A stretch of DNA of 8,795 nucleotides from an uncultured Ruminococcus sp. (GCA_902773395.1 CACYEJ010000192.1:1-8795); one strand, 5' to 3'. Positions 1 through 7,875 are shown, numbered from the stretch's first letter. A program made the numbers and translations. Notes: generated from the letters alone by a model not told the origin.

Positions 1-1599
1 GAGGAAGCTTTTGAAAAAAATGGCTGGAAGCTTACCAATGATGGAACGCTGCATATTCTGAACGATGACGGAGCAAATGCGTGGTGTGAAGCAAGAAAAG
101 CTGACCCGACACTTGCTCCCAAGGTTAAGAACTTACAGCTTGGATTAAAGGATGAGAAAGTAACATACCTTCCCAAACGCTGCTTTGAGGGCTGCACAAG
201 TCTTAAAGAGCTTACCTTTGACGAAAATGTAAGTTTTGGTGCTTATGCTTTTGCAGGCTGTACGAATCTAACAGATGTTACACTTAATAATACTCCGAGC
301 GGATGGGGCAATGATTACTCTGTATTCTATGAATCAAATAAGGATATAACAGTACATGTGCCCGATAATCTCTTAGCACAATACAGGGAAGCGTATGGGG
401 ATTACTCTTATCTTTTGGAGAAGCCTAAAGGACAGCGTTATTCACTGTCAGTCAACGGTCAACTTATCACCGACGAAAATCTTACTGTAAAATGCGGAGA
501 CGGTACAGCTGTATTTAATCCTAATACGAATACCCTTACACTGAAAAATGCTGTTCTTACAGAATCTCTCACACCTCACTGTTGCAGTCCTATAAACGAA
601 AATGGCGACAGCTACCCGAATGCTGCCATTGTTTCAGGACTTGATAATCTTACTATTGTTATTGAGGGAACTGTAGATGTAAATACAACTGTCTCAAATG
701 TTTACGGTGCAAGCAAAGAAGAACTTCCAAAATTTGTCAGAGCCTATGGCAATCTTGAATTAAAGGGAAGCGGAACACTAAAAAGCACAAAGGAAGATAT
801 GAGCTTTTATTATAAAGATCAGGAAACTATGGAATATAAAATGTATGTTGGTTCAGGTATTGTCGGCGTTAAGGTACTGAAAAATCTTACGATTAACGAT
901 ATTAATGCCGAAAGACTTTACGCTGATGTTTCGGGTGATTTCACTATAAATAACGCACGTCTTTCAGGCGGTCAAATTATAGCTGATGGCAGTATAAGAG
1001 CATCGAAAACAACCCTAAAACCATTTAACGCTCCCGAAGGCGATATGCAGCTTTCGATTGAGCTTACGGCTATCTCGTCAAAGGGCAGACTTTCAAGTTA
1101 TATTGACTGTAATCTGGACGGTATTCTTTTGAGTGCAGGTGATAATGCAAAATCTCTTATATTTGAGAATTGCAAAATTAATGCCTCGTATCAAATAAGA
1201 GGTGGTAATGATACAATATTCAATATAACAAATACTTCAATTGGAATGTATGACGAAAGAATAGCTGTAACCAATATACCCGACAAAAACATTAACTTGA
1301 AGGATTGCAAGATAACAGCAGGAGCATGGAACAAAAAAGGAAGTTTTGTCCTTACAGCGACTGGAACAAAGGAAAAAGAAACAATTATTGGTGATCTTGA
1401 CGGTGACAATAAAATAACTTCTGCGGATTCACTAAAAATACTCCGTATGAGTGTATCGCTTGAACCTACTACAAACGAAAATAAGCCAATTGCAGATGTT
1501 GACGGTGATGGCAAAGTTACATCAGCAGATTCACTTGAGGTATTACGTGCAAGCGTAGGCTTACCTGCAAAAGGCAATATTGGTGAAAAATACAAATAA
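1..1599 (+). CDS. Dockerin-bearing LRR surface/secreted protein, 5' partial
   Basis: The frame is open from the first base to TAA at 1597-1599, giving 532 residues with the N-terminus (and any signal peptide) outside the window. The GTG at 358 is internal. Residues about 58-118 are BspA-type leucine-rich repeats (LRR_5), seen as two units of the form CFxGCTSLKELTF and AFAGCTNLTDVTL. Residues about 147-455 are beta-rich, starting with a VNG...TLTLKNA pattern common in a carbohydrate-binding/beta-helix-like domain of Firmicutes surface proteins; its ligand is unknown. Residues 464-525 are a type I dockerin with two Ca-binding loops: D465, D467, D469, D476 and D499, D501, D503, D510. Loop positions 10/11 and 17/18 are S-A and L-R in both copies. 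By family knowledge, a dockerin plugs the protein into a scaffoldin cohesin outside the cell. No catalytic domain is visible in this part; one could lie upstream. Role inferred: substrate binding or adhesion in a cellulosome-like complex. Confidence 0.93.
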   Translation, partial: EEAFEKNGWKLTNDGTLHILNDDGANAWCEARKADPTLAPKVKNLQLGLKDEKVTYLPKRCFEGCTSLKELTFDENVSFGAYAFAGCTNLTDVTLNNTPSGWGNDYSVFYESNKDITVHVPDNLLAQYREAYGDYSYLLEKPKGQRYSLSVNGQLITDENLTVKCGDGTAVFNPNTNTLTLKNAVLTESLTPHCCSPINENGDSYPNAAIVSGLDNLTIVIEGTVDVNTTVSNVYGASKEELPKFVRAYGNLELKGSGTLKSTKEDMSFYYKDQETMEYKMYVGSGIVGVKVLKNLTINDINAERLYADVSGDFTINNARLSGGQIIADGSIRASKTTLKPFNAPEGDMQLSIELTAISSKGRLSSYIDCNLDGILLSAGDNAKSLIFENCKINASYQIRGGNDTIFNITNTSIGMYDERIAVTNIPDKNINLKDCKITAGAWNKKGSFVLTATGTKEKETIIGDLDGDNKITSADSLKILRMSVSLEPTTNENKPIADVDGDGKVTSADSLEVLRASVGLPAKGNIGEKYK

Positions 1600-1633
1600 A
1601 ACTAACTGATTTAAATATTCATTCTTAAACACG

Positions 1634-1677
1634 AAAACACCACAGTCAAAATATATTGTATGCTGTGGTGTTTTTTT
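1634..1677 (+). terminator. Rho-independent terminator of the dockerin gene
   Basis: The arms AAAACACCACAG (1634-1645) and CTGTGGTGTTTT (1663-1674) are perfectly complementary over 12 bp and are followed by more T residues to 1677. The loop of 17 bases can add two more pairs. It lies 34 bases after the stop codon, so the dockerin gene ends its transcript here and the next gene needs its own promoter. Confidence 0.92.
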
Positions 1678-1795
1678 ATTAACGAGTGGTTTAGAAAATA
1701 GAATGAAATCTAATAATAACTTCTTTTTAAATCTTTGCCCAATTATATTTTACCGTAAACCCAGCAAATTCATTACAATTAAACCATAAAAAATA
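1678..1795. other. AT-rich intergenic spacer with no recognisable feature
   Basis: This is the left part of the roughly 300-base gap between the dockerin gene and the next small gene. I see no coding frame with a ribosome binding site, no strong inverted repeat and no repeat copy in it. The rest of the gap holds the terminator, promoter and leader listed separately. Confidence 0.6.
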
Positions 1796-1824
1796 TTGAC
1801 TAAATTATGATTAGGAGTTATAAT
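1796..1824 (+). promoter_or_regulatory. Sigma-A-type promoter for the small ORF and the 1270-residue protein gene
   Basis: The -35 box TTGACT (1796-1801) and the perfect -10 box TATAAT (1819-1824) are separated by exactly 17 bases. Transcription should start near 1831, leaving a leader of about 70 bases before the TTG start at 1903. It is the only strong promoter seen between 1600 and 5999, so it probably drives the small ORF and the large secreted protein together, and possibly the DUF4832 gene by read-through. Confidence 0.85.
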
Positions 1825-1849
1825 AAAAATGTGTAATTATATAAATCTG

Positions 1850-1869
1850 TTGCTGGCGTTATGCCACAA
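1850..1869 (+). other. Small hairpin in the 5' leader
   Basis: TTG-c-TGGC (1850-1857) can pair with GCCA-CAA (1863-1869) around the loop GTTAT, giving 7 bp with one bulged C. It sits in the transcribed leader about 18 bases before the ribosome binding site of the small ORF. It is too short to name as a known regulator. It may stabilise the mRNA 5' end or be chance. Confidence 0.35.
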
Positions 1870-1886
1870 TAAAGAAATATGCTAAG

Positions 1887-1905
1887 AGAGGTGTGAGTAT
1901 TATTG
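1887..1905 (+). promoter_or_regulatory. Ribosome binding site that fixes a TTG start
   Basis: AGAGGTG at 1887-1893 is followed by 9 bases and then TTG at 1903-1905. An in-frame TGA at 1894-1896 rules out any upstream start in this frame. TTG is therefore the only sensible initiation codon for the 45-codon frame that follows. Confidence 0.7.
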
Positions 1906-2040
1906 GAAAAATATATTTTGGCAGAAATTGAAGTAATCGAATTTGATTCGGAAGATGTTATTACGACATCAAATCTGGGCGATCCAGAGGATTACGTAAA
2001 AAGCGTACAAGGAAGTGATCTGCCCGATGATTGGAATTGA
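1903..2040 (+). CDS. Small acidic protein, 45 residues, first gene of the transcription unit
   Basis: TTG start, TGA at 2038-2040. The protein has 13 acidic and only 2 basic residues and no Cys, Met or signal peptide. Its first half runs KYILAEIEVIEFDSEDVITT, and its tail ends in LPDDWN. From general familiarity, short clostridial proteins with an E-x-E-V-I-E-F-x-x-E-D-V-I-T-T-S pattern recur in Ruminococcus-type genomes as hypothetical proteins; I know of no assigned function and could not search. It lies just after a near-consensus promoter and ends 31 bases before the ATG of the large exported protein, so the two are very likely co-transcribed. It could be a cytosolic partner, a peptide precursor, or a translated leader coupling expression to the next gene. 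Existence as a gene is well supported by RBS, codon pattern and motif; function is unknown. Confidence 0.75.
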   Translation: MEKYILAEIEVIEFDSEDVITTSNLGDPEDYVKSVQGSDLPDDWN

Positions 2041-2058
2041 TCTGAGCAAAGCATATAC

Positions 2059-2074
2059 GGAGGTAATGCCTATG
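2059..2074 (+). promoter_or_regulatory. Ribosome binding site that decides the start of the large protein gene
   Basis: GGAGG at 2059-2063 lies 8 bases before ATG at 2072-2074, the ideal distance. The in-frame ATG at 2066 is only 2 bases away and the in-frame GTG at 2015 lies upstream of the site inside the small ORF. Starting at 2072 also puts the basic N-region and hydrophobic core of the signal peptide right at the N-terminus. Confidence 0.88.
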
Positions 2075-5000
2075 AAAGCAAAATTAATTAAAACAGGAAG
2101 ACTGTTTTTGTCATTTCTAATTGTGGCAACGATGTTTTTTCCTACTGTACTTGCTGAGCCAATCAATGCAAGTGCGATAACAACTGAAAGTGTTGCACAG
2201 GAATCTTCAGCTTCAGCGAATATTCCAAGAATTCGTTACTATGTTCCATACGATTCATGGCAGCGTGATTTCTCTATGACTGAAACAGATGATTATTATC
2301 ATTGTACGATTCCGTCATTAAATGCACAGGTGGCAATTTACAGCAGAAATCAGAATGACTTGTCAGAGCTTTATTACTCTGGACTTGATGTTCCGGATAC
2401 AAAAAATATTAATGTTGAATTTGAAAGCATAGAGGGTAAAACATATAAGAATGTTAAAATTATTTCGCCTGAAAGTGCTTCTAACGAATTAGATATTCGC
2501 ATTGAAAAGACAACAGGAATTGTATACGGTGTTTCTGGAGATGTCAGTGAGCCTATATATTCTGATATAATTCAGATTAATGCAAAAACCTCAACAGATG
2601 ACAGTTTCAAAACATACGATATGAATTCCGGTGAATCAAGATTTTATACTTATACATTTAATGCAACAACGTTAGAAATGGATTTTATATATCAATCTGC
2701 ATCTGTAACAAGTCAATTGAATTACAAGAGTACAGATTCCAACAATAAGGGCATAAATCTGTATAAAACCGAAGATGCAAATACATATACTGCCGAGATT
2801 ATAGATACGCAAAATTGTAATCAGATAAAAATCAGTATAGATAAGTATACAGGTTCAGTTTATGCAGAGGCTATAAAATCGGATATTACTCCAGAAAATA
2901 ATAAAACATACTACTTAGAGGGTAGATTTGTATGTAAGGACTTTGATGAAAACAATGTCAGTGTAAATGACAGCGAATGGTCTGACACATCAACAAACCT
3001 TGTTCTAACTGAAACAGATACAAAAGGATTATATAAATATGTTACAAGCTCTACAGCAGCTGAGCTTACAGCGACAAATGGTGCACCATACTATTTCTTT
3101 GTAAGAGAGGGTACAAAGTATCCCAAGTCTGCTTCGGGTAGTTACTATGCACCAAAAACAAACCAGTCGCTTTCAGCTACAAAACCGGGCGAAAAGAAAA
3201 GTGTAGCAATCGGTAGCAGCAGTGGCGGAGGTCTATATTTTAACGATAAAACAAATAACTCTGGCAAGGTGACAATCTGGTTTGATAACACGAACCCGGA
3301 AACCCCTTCTATTTATTATACTGTTAGATATGAGAACTTTAACAGTAAATCTATGTACAGCTTGAATGGTACTGATTTTGTTGATTTAGACAAGTCAGTC
3401 GTGTCTATTGTTCCTTCTGATAATATTGAGCTTCCGAACGGCACAACCGTAACTGCTGTTCCAACTCTTTCAGAGAACGGCAAGGAATATGACTTTATCG
3501 GGTGGACAACAGAGAACAGTACAGGTGAATTTGCAGACAGTAATTTATCTGAAACAACCTTTTATCCGACCGCAGATAACGAAACTATAACCGCACTTTA
3601 CAAACTGGTTTATACAATATCCTGTGAAAGTGCTGAACATGGTCAGGTATCAGTAAGTAATGATAAGGTAGCGGTAGGCGAGAGCTTTACCATTGATTTC
3701 ACTCCTGATGATGGATATACGTTAGCATCATTGTTAATCAATGGTGAGGAGAAGATTAACGATACTCTAGGCAGAACTCAATATGTTGACACTATGCCTG
3801 AAAACCCTGTTACGGTAAAAGCTGTTTTTGAAAAAAAGAATGATGTTTACTTCTATGCTGCTGTTCCAACAAAATGGACAGAGGCTCATAAGTATATTAA
3901 CGTTATTGCTGACGGTGAGAAAATTGAAGCTGTCGAGGTGTTCGAGAATCTTCCTCTCTATAATTTGAATTCAACAACAAAAGTCGTAAACGGTTCTACT
4001 TTCTATGTGAATCTGTTCAAGGTTGAACAACATTCAAAACTCCTTATAGGCAATCCGGAAAATGCAGACGGCACCGTAGATAAAAACTGCTATGGACATA
4101 AAGTGCTTTCAGGTGAGCTTCAGCCGGGTGCTTGCTATTACTATTACTCAGCCGGAAGCGGCAATAATTTCAAAGATATTATTAGTGCAATGAATGTAAA
4201 ATCCGTTACTTGCCTTACGGAAGATCCAACAAAAGACGAGCCTGTTCAATTGGCTGTTGTTGTTGAGGATTGTAACGGTAAGACAGCCGGTCAGGAAAGC
4301 TATACACTTGAATACGATGTAAAAGATCCCAGCGGCAATTCTTATACAGTAACAGACAATAAGTTTACTCCGACAATATCCGGCCTGTATACCGTTGCTG
4401 TATGGGCAGCTTACGGAGATGCAAAAAGTAATATCGCAGAGTGCAAGGTGAATGTAAAGGGCGATGAACCGATAAATACAGAGCTTACGGTAGAGTTCAA
4501 GTATTATGATCGTGATCCACAAAACCAAATGGAAATTTCCAATTCCGAAACAACTCTTGCCGTGAACCAGTCGATTTCAGAAGACGGTATAGAAAAAACT
4601 CTGCTTAATGCTTATACAAGTGTAGAAGATAAATTAAAGAAAAACATGAATATTATGAGTGAGTATTATTTCTATATTTCACAGTCTAAGGCAATAGAAG
4701 GAATCAAAGCTCAGAAAAATTATCACGCATTGAAGACCGATTCTAACGGTGAGATTATCAGAGACAGCTATGGCATAGCTCAATATAAAACCTATGGCGA
4801 GAGTTACAGCGAATCTGATTTGAAGTATCATACAGATAATTATGGTAATATCGGTAATTCCGAAGCATGGGTAACATACTATTCCGGCGATCAGGTAATT
4901 GATGAGAAAAGTGCTTACGAGAACCCGAATTCAGTTACAAGGGTAGTTATTTATGGTTTTAATACGCCAAGAATTTATCATGTTGGAATGTCTTTTGTAA

Positions 5001-5884
5001 ATGATGATAATACTGTCAGTGTGACAAGTATTCATGAACAAAACGATCTTTATATTGCTGAAAATAGCGTTTTTGATGTTTACGATGTTTTTTACAATAT
5101 GAGTTTGGCATCTGGCACAGATTATTCGAGCGGAGGTTATCTTTCTCATTTTGCAATTTCCGAGTATTACGGCAATACAGAAATGCCAACTGCTGTAGCC
5201 TCTATCAAATCTGACAACGGAAATAAATATATTTTTGATGGCTGGTATGACAACAGCAATGGTAGTTGGGTAAAGGTTTCTTCGGATTTGAACTTTACTA
5301 GCCGAATCACTAATGACATTAATCTTACAGCCGTTTATAAGAACGAAACTGCTGTCTCTAAGACTCCGACTGTAACGGTTACAAAGAGTGATACAGAAAA
5401 GTACAGAGAGAATGATATAGATAAGGTTCGTATCAATACCATAATCAACGTGTTTGATTGTGAGAATATACAAAATACTGCTATCATCTACGTCAGATTA
5501 AAAGCAACAGAGAATTCTGACTGGGAAAATAATTACGAATCAATTGATTATGATTCCCTAAAAGAGAGTATCGTAAGTGTACTTAATAATAATGATATCA
5601 TAACAGGAAGAAAGATTTCCGTTGTTACAATTGGAAATGTAGACAAAGCACAGATCATCGCTGATTGCTACGAGGTTGTTTCAGATGAATCCTTGTCAGA
5701 TGTTCAGGAGTTTAAAATAGTTTTGAATAACAAAAACAGAGTTCAGTTTGCAAACTCATTTACTGCACAAAGTGCAAATGACAATGGTGCGAATTCTGCA
5801 ATATTAACATTTGCAGCAGTAAATAATGGCAGCGAATGGATAATCAGCGACAATTACATTCCGTACATTAATACAGGTAAATAA
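2072..5884 (+). CDS. Large secreted multidomain protein with InlB-like repeats and carbohydrate-binding-like modules, 1270 residues
   Basis: Start chosen by RBS and signal peptide: residues 1-28 have a KxKxxK head, a hydrophobic core and a VLA cleavage site (ASA at 33-35 is an alternative). Domains, approximate: 50-270 two beta-rich segments of unknown family; 278-413 a beta-sandwich-like segment (YYLEGRF ... VTIWFDN) weakly resembling starch-binding or E-set modules; 415-511 InlB-like B-repeat (YDFIGW ... ITALYK); 514-589 divergent bacterial repeat (HGQVSVS ... GYTLASLLING ... VKAVFE); 592-703 an aromatic-rich module beginning VYFYAAVPTKW, possibly carbohydrate binding; 713-797 Ig-like; 805-1049 unknown; 1050-1093 second InlB-like repeat (YIFDGWY ... 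NLTAVYK); 1095-1270 unknown C-terminal domain. No catalytic motif, dockerin, LPxTG or C-terminal membrane anchor is visible. It probably binds a glycan or surface outside the cell, but this is inference. It follows the 45-residue ORF in one transcript and precedes a DUF4832 gene. Confidence 0.9.
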   Translation: MKAKLIKTGRLFLSFLIVATMFFPTVLAEPINASAITTESVAQESSASANIPRIRYYVPYDSWQRDFSMTETDDYYHCTIPSLNAQVAIYSRNQNDLSELYYSGLDVPDTKNINVEFESIEGKTYKNVKIISPESASNELDIRIEKTTGIVYGVSGDVSEPIYSDIIQINAKTSTDDSFKTYDMNSGESRFYTYTFNATTLEMDFIYQSASVTSQLNYKSTDSNNKGINLYKTEDANTYTAEIIDTQNCNQIKISIDKYTGSVYAEAIKSDITPENNKTYYLEGRFVCKDFDENNVSVNDSEWSDTSTNLVLTETDTKGLYKYVTSSTAAELTATNGAPYYFFVREGTKYPKSASGSYYAPKTNQSLSATKPGEKKSVAIGSSSGGGLYFNDKTNNSGKVTIWFDNTNPETPSIYYTVRYENFNSKSMYSLNGTDFVDLDKSVVSIVPSDNIELPNGTTVTAVPTLSENGKEYDFIGWTTENSTGEFADSNLSETTFYPTADNETITALYKLVYTISCESAEHGQVSVSNDKVAVGESFTIDFTPDDGYTLASLLINGEEKINDTLGRTQYVDTMPENPVTVKAVFEKKNDVYFYAAVPTKWTEAHKYINVIADGEKIEAVEVFENLPLYNLNSTTKVVNGSTFYVNLFKVEQHSKLLIGNPENADGTVDKNCYGHKVLSGELQPGACYYYYSAGSGNNFKDIISAMNVKSVTCLTEDPTKDEPVQLAVVVEDCNGKTAGQESYTLEYDVKDPSGNSYTVTDNKFTPTISGLYTVAVWAAYGDAKSNIAECKVNVKGDEPINTELTVEFKYYDRDPQNQMEISNSETTLAVNQSISEDGIEKTLLNAYTSVEDKLKKNMNIMSEYYFYISQSKAIEGIKAQKNYHALKTDSNGEIIRDSYGIAQYKTYGESYSESDLKYHTDNYGNIGNSEAWVTYYSGDQVIDEKSAYENPNSVTRVVIYGFNTPRIYHVGMSFVNDDNTVSVTSIHEQNDLYIAENSVFDVYDVFYNMSLASGTDYSSGGYLSHFAISEYYGNTEMPTAVASIKSDNGNKYIFDGWYDNSNGSWVKVSSDLNFTSRITNDINLTAVYKNETAVSKTPTVTVTKSDTEKYRENDIDKVRINTIINVFDCENIQNTAIIYVRLKATENSDWENNYESIDYDSLKESIVSVLNNNDIITGRKISVVTIGNVDKAQIIADCYEVVSDESLSDVQEFKIVLNNKNRVQFANSFTAQSANDNGANSAILTFAAVNNGSEWIISDNYIPYINTGK

Positions 5885-5892
5885 TTTGCTAC

Positions 5893-5931
5893 AAGTACTG
5901 AGCATTGAACTGCTCTTTGCTCAGTACTTTT
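5893..5931 (+). terminator. Hairpin with short T-run: weak terminator or attenuator
   Basis: AAGTACTGAGC (5893-5903) pairs perfectly with GCTCAGTACTT (5919-5929), 11 bp. It is followed by only two further T residues before TAAAG, so termination is probably partial. A competing inner pairing GAGCA (5900-5904) with TGCTC (5911-5915) is possible. No convincing promoter is seen between here and 5999, so the downstream gene may rely on read-through. Confidence 0.65.
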
Positions 5932-5949
5932 AAAGTTCGATTTTTGTAA

Positions 5950-5980
5950 CGAAAGCTTTACTAATTTAGTGAGCATTTCG
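5950..5980 (+). other. Imperfect hairpin touching the ribosome binding site of the DUF4832 gene
   Basis: CGAAA (5950-5954) pairs with TTTCG (5976-5980), GCT (5955-5957) with AGC (5972-5974), and ACT (5960-5962) with AGT (5968-5970), 11 pairs with small internal loops. The ribosome binding site GGAAAGGTGG (5980-5989) begins at its last base. It could modulate translation or protect the 5' end of a processed message. Base pairing is seen; function is inference. Confidence 0.4.
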
Positions 5981-5998
5981 GAAAGGTGGTTATAATCA

Positions 5999-7759
5999 AT
6001 GAAAAAATTAATTACTTTTGCTGTTGCGATTGTCGGAGTATTGTCTGTAGCGTTATTTGCTGTAAATTCATCTGCTGCCGACTCGCTGAAAAAACAAGAT
6101 ATTTCTTATAACGAATTAGTTGGACGTGTCAATCAATCTGATAGTGGATTTACTATTTCTACAAAATATATTTATTCAAGCGGTATGAACTCAACAACAG
6201 CTCCTTTAAGTGGTTCTAATACTACAGGCTTTCAGTTTTATTATCTTGGCTTGGAAAAATGGAGCTCAAATAATAAAGGCACAGACGGAGCAATAGACGA
6301 TTGGTATTTGAATTGGCTTGATGCGTCCCTCAGCAATCTTCGCAAAAATGGCGGTTCTTGTATTATTCGTGCTTGCTATGCTTTGAACGGTGAGAGCAAT
6401 GCAGAGCCGAGCAGCTTCGACATTCTTGAACAGCACCAGCATCAGCTTGCTGAGGTTTTTAGCAGATACTCCGATATTATTGTTGCAGTTGAGTGTGGTA
6501 TGGCTGGTCAGTATGGTGAGATGCACCACGGACGCTATTCTGATGACTCATATAAGGTTCAAATACTTAGCAATTGGCTTTCTAACTTACCGGATAATAT
6601 TACTGTAAATGTGAGAACATTAGATGAATATATAAATTATATTAACGGTTCAAATGTTTACAGCACTAAGTATCAGAATAAAACAGTAAATGGAATATCG
6701 TATCCTAATGAGATGACCCGTGATAATTGTTCTAAGTATCCTTTTAAAAACGAGATTTTCAATAGAATAGGTTTCTATAATGACGGAATGATTCAGGACG
6801 AAAATGATGCAGGTACTTTCTATACATCACGTACTAAATTTGTAAAGCTGCTGAATGATAAGGCTAATCAGATTTCTTATGGCGGTGAGTTTTCAGGTGC
6901 AACAGGTGAGTTTCGTGTCGAGCGTACAACATGGCTGCCAATGAACGCTATTCCTGAGTTCTATAATGTTCATCTTGCATATTATCACGGTGGTAATGCA
7001 GCTTACGAAACTACAGGTAAATACAAGAATGGCGGTGTTTCCACACGCTCCTATACTGATAGTGCGACAGCAGCACAATGTGCAGCTCAGTTTAAAACAT
7101 GGTGTGAGGAACTCGGCTCAGGTATGTCCTACAGTGCAACACAAAACGGCAGTGAAGTAAAATACACCTATGGTGGCTGGGCAAGTGCTACTGTTGGAGA
7201 TGAACTTTTATCTAAATTGCAATCTGATGCAAACGTAACAGCGGATTTATCAGCCTATAAAGGAAAAAGTGTTGCTACTTTCTTTGAAGATCATCTAGGT
7301 TACAGACTTGTTTTAAAGGAATCGTATCTTACTGAGACGGTAAAAAGCGGTGGTGAGCTTACCGTTAAAGGAAAGATTGATAACACGGGGTTCACAAATA
7401 TCTCTCGTGAAAAAGTAACGGAGATTATTCTTTCTGACAATTCCAATGGAGATAATATGTATATTTTGCGTACAGATTTAGATGCTAACTCATGGTTTGG
7501 TGGTTCTTCCAATGACTACGAAATGACATTGACTCTCCCAGAAGATATTAAATCAGGAAGTTATGAGGTTTATATGCGTATTGCTTCTCTGGACCAAAAC
7601 GGTGACACAAACTCTCAAAGCGGTATTCGCTTTGCAAATGCAGGTAGCTTTTCTAACAAGGTTCAAGGATCAAGCTATTCTGTACAAGAAAGCACAGTAA
7701 ATATAATTTACAATCCTAATGTTTGCGGAAACTACATAGGAACATTTGAAGTTAAATAA
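5999..7759 (+). CDS. Exported DUF4874/DUF4832 protein (glycosidase-like TIM barrel), 586 residues
   Basis: ATG at 5999 lies 9 bases after GGAAAGGTGG. Residues 1-26 are a signal peptide (KK head, hydrophobic core, SSA at 24-26). The N-terminal half (about 45-210) matches DUF4874: a one-per-strand barrel start, the IIRACYALNG strand at 122-130, and ECGMAGQYGEMH at 165-176, equivalent to the family's G-x-x-G-x-W-G-E-x-H signature with Tyr in place of Trp. The DUF4832 half (about 255-480) shows RIGFYNDGM (256-264), GGEF (296-299) and GYRLVLK (434-440), then a beta-sandwich-like C-terminal part. E174 and E298 sit where a retaining glycosidase would carry acid/base and nucleophile; that is inference, since the family has no settled activity that I know of. 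Residues 336-432 look like an enlarged insert. There is no dockerin or cell-wall anchor. Likely works outside the cell on a polysaccharide alongside the upstream protein. Confidence 0.88.
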   Translation: MKKLITFAVAIVGVLSVALFAVNSSAADSLKKQDISYNELVGRVNQSDSGFTISTKYIYSSGMNSTTAPLSGSNTTGFQFYYLGLEKWSSNNKGTDGAIDDWYLNWLDASLSNLRKNGGSCIIRACYALNGESNAEPSSFDILEQHQHQLAEVFSRYSDIIVAVECGMAGQYGEMHHGRYSDDSYKVQILSNWLSNLPDNITVNVRTLDEYINYINGSNVYSTKYQNKTVNGISYPNEMTRDNCSKYPFKNEIFNRIGFYNDGMIQDENDAGTFYTSRTKFVKLLNDKANQISYGGEFSGATGEFRVERTTWLPMNAIPEFYNVHLAYYHGGNAAYETTGKYKNGGVSTRSYTDSATAAQCAAQFKTWCEELGSGMSYSATQNGSEVKYTYGGWASATVGDELLSKLQSDANVTADLSAYKGKSVATFFEDHLGYRLVLKESYLTETVKSGGELTVKGKIDNTGFTNISREKVTEIILSDNSNGDNMYILRTDLDANSWFGGSSNDYEMTLTLPEDIKSGSYEVYMRIASLDQNGDTNSQSGIRFANAGSFSNKVQGSSYSVQESTVNIIYNPNVCGNYIGTFEVK

Positions 7760-7777
7760 AATACTAAATATAAAAGC

Positions 7778-7818
7778 AAACTATCCGACTGGGATATATT
7801 ACAGCCGGATAGTTTTTT
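7778..7818 (+). terminator. Rho-independent terminator after the DUF4832 gene
   Basis: AAACTATCCG (7778-7787) pairs with CGGATAGTTT (7806-7815). After one A-C mismatch, CTG (7789-7791) pairs with CAG (7802-7804). The loop is 10 bases and a run of six T residues (7813-7818) forms the tail. It lies 18 bases beyond the stop codon and closes the plus-strand gene set. Confidence 0.92.
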
Positions 7819-7875
7819 GTAATACGATTATATTTTTGATAGTACGGAATCTTGACAGCCTGTGTTTATATACTC

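Noticed and set aside
1191..1595. Minus-strand open frame opposite the dockerin region
   Set aside because: It is antisense to the well-supported dockerin and has no recognisable protein features; it is a shadow of the plus-strand codon pattern. The same applies to the antisense frames at 1969-2166, 4148-4528, 4931-5473, 6266-6529, 6893-7078 and 7300-7512.
358..1599. GTG at 358 as the start of the dockerin gene
   Set aside because: The same frame is open to base 1 and encodes clear LRR units upstream of 358, and no ribosome binding site precedes the GTG.
2015..2071. GTG at 2015 as the start of the large exported protein
   Set aside because: It lies inside the 45-codon ORF without a spaced ribosome binding site and would put 19 non-hydrophobic residues before the signal peptide. 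GGAGG at 2059-2063 points to ATG 2072.
6390..7160. Alternative plus-strand frames (6390-6608 and 6966-7160) inside the DUF4832 gene
   Set aside because: They overlap conserved family motifs in the main frame and have no ribosome binding sites or plausible composition.
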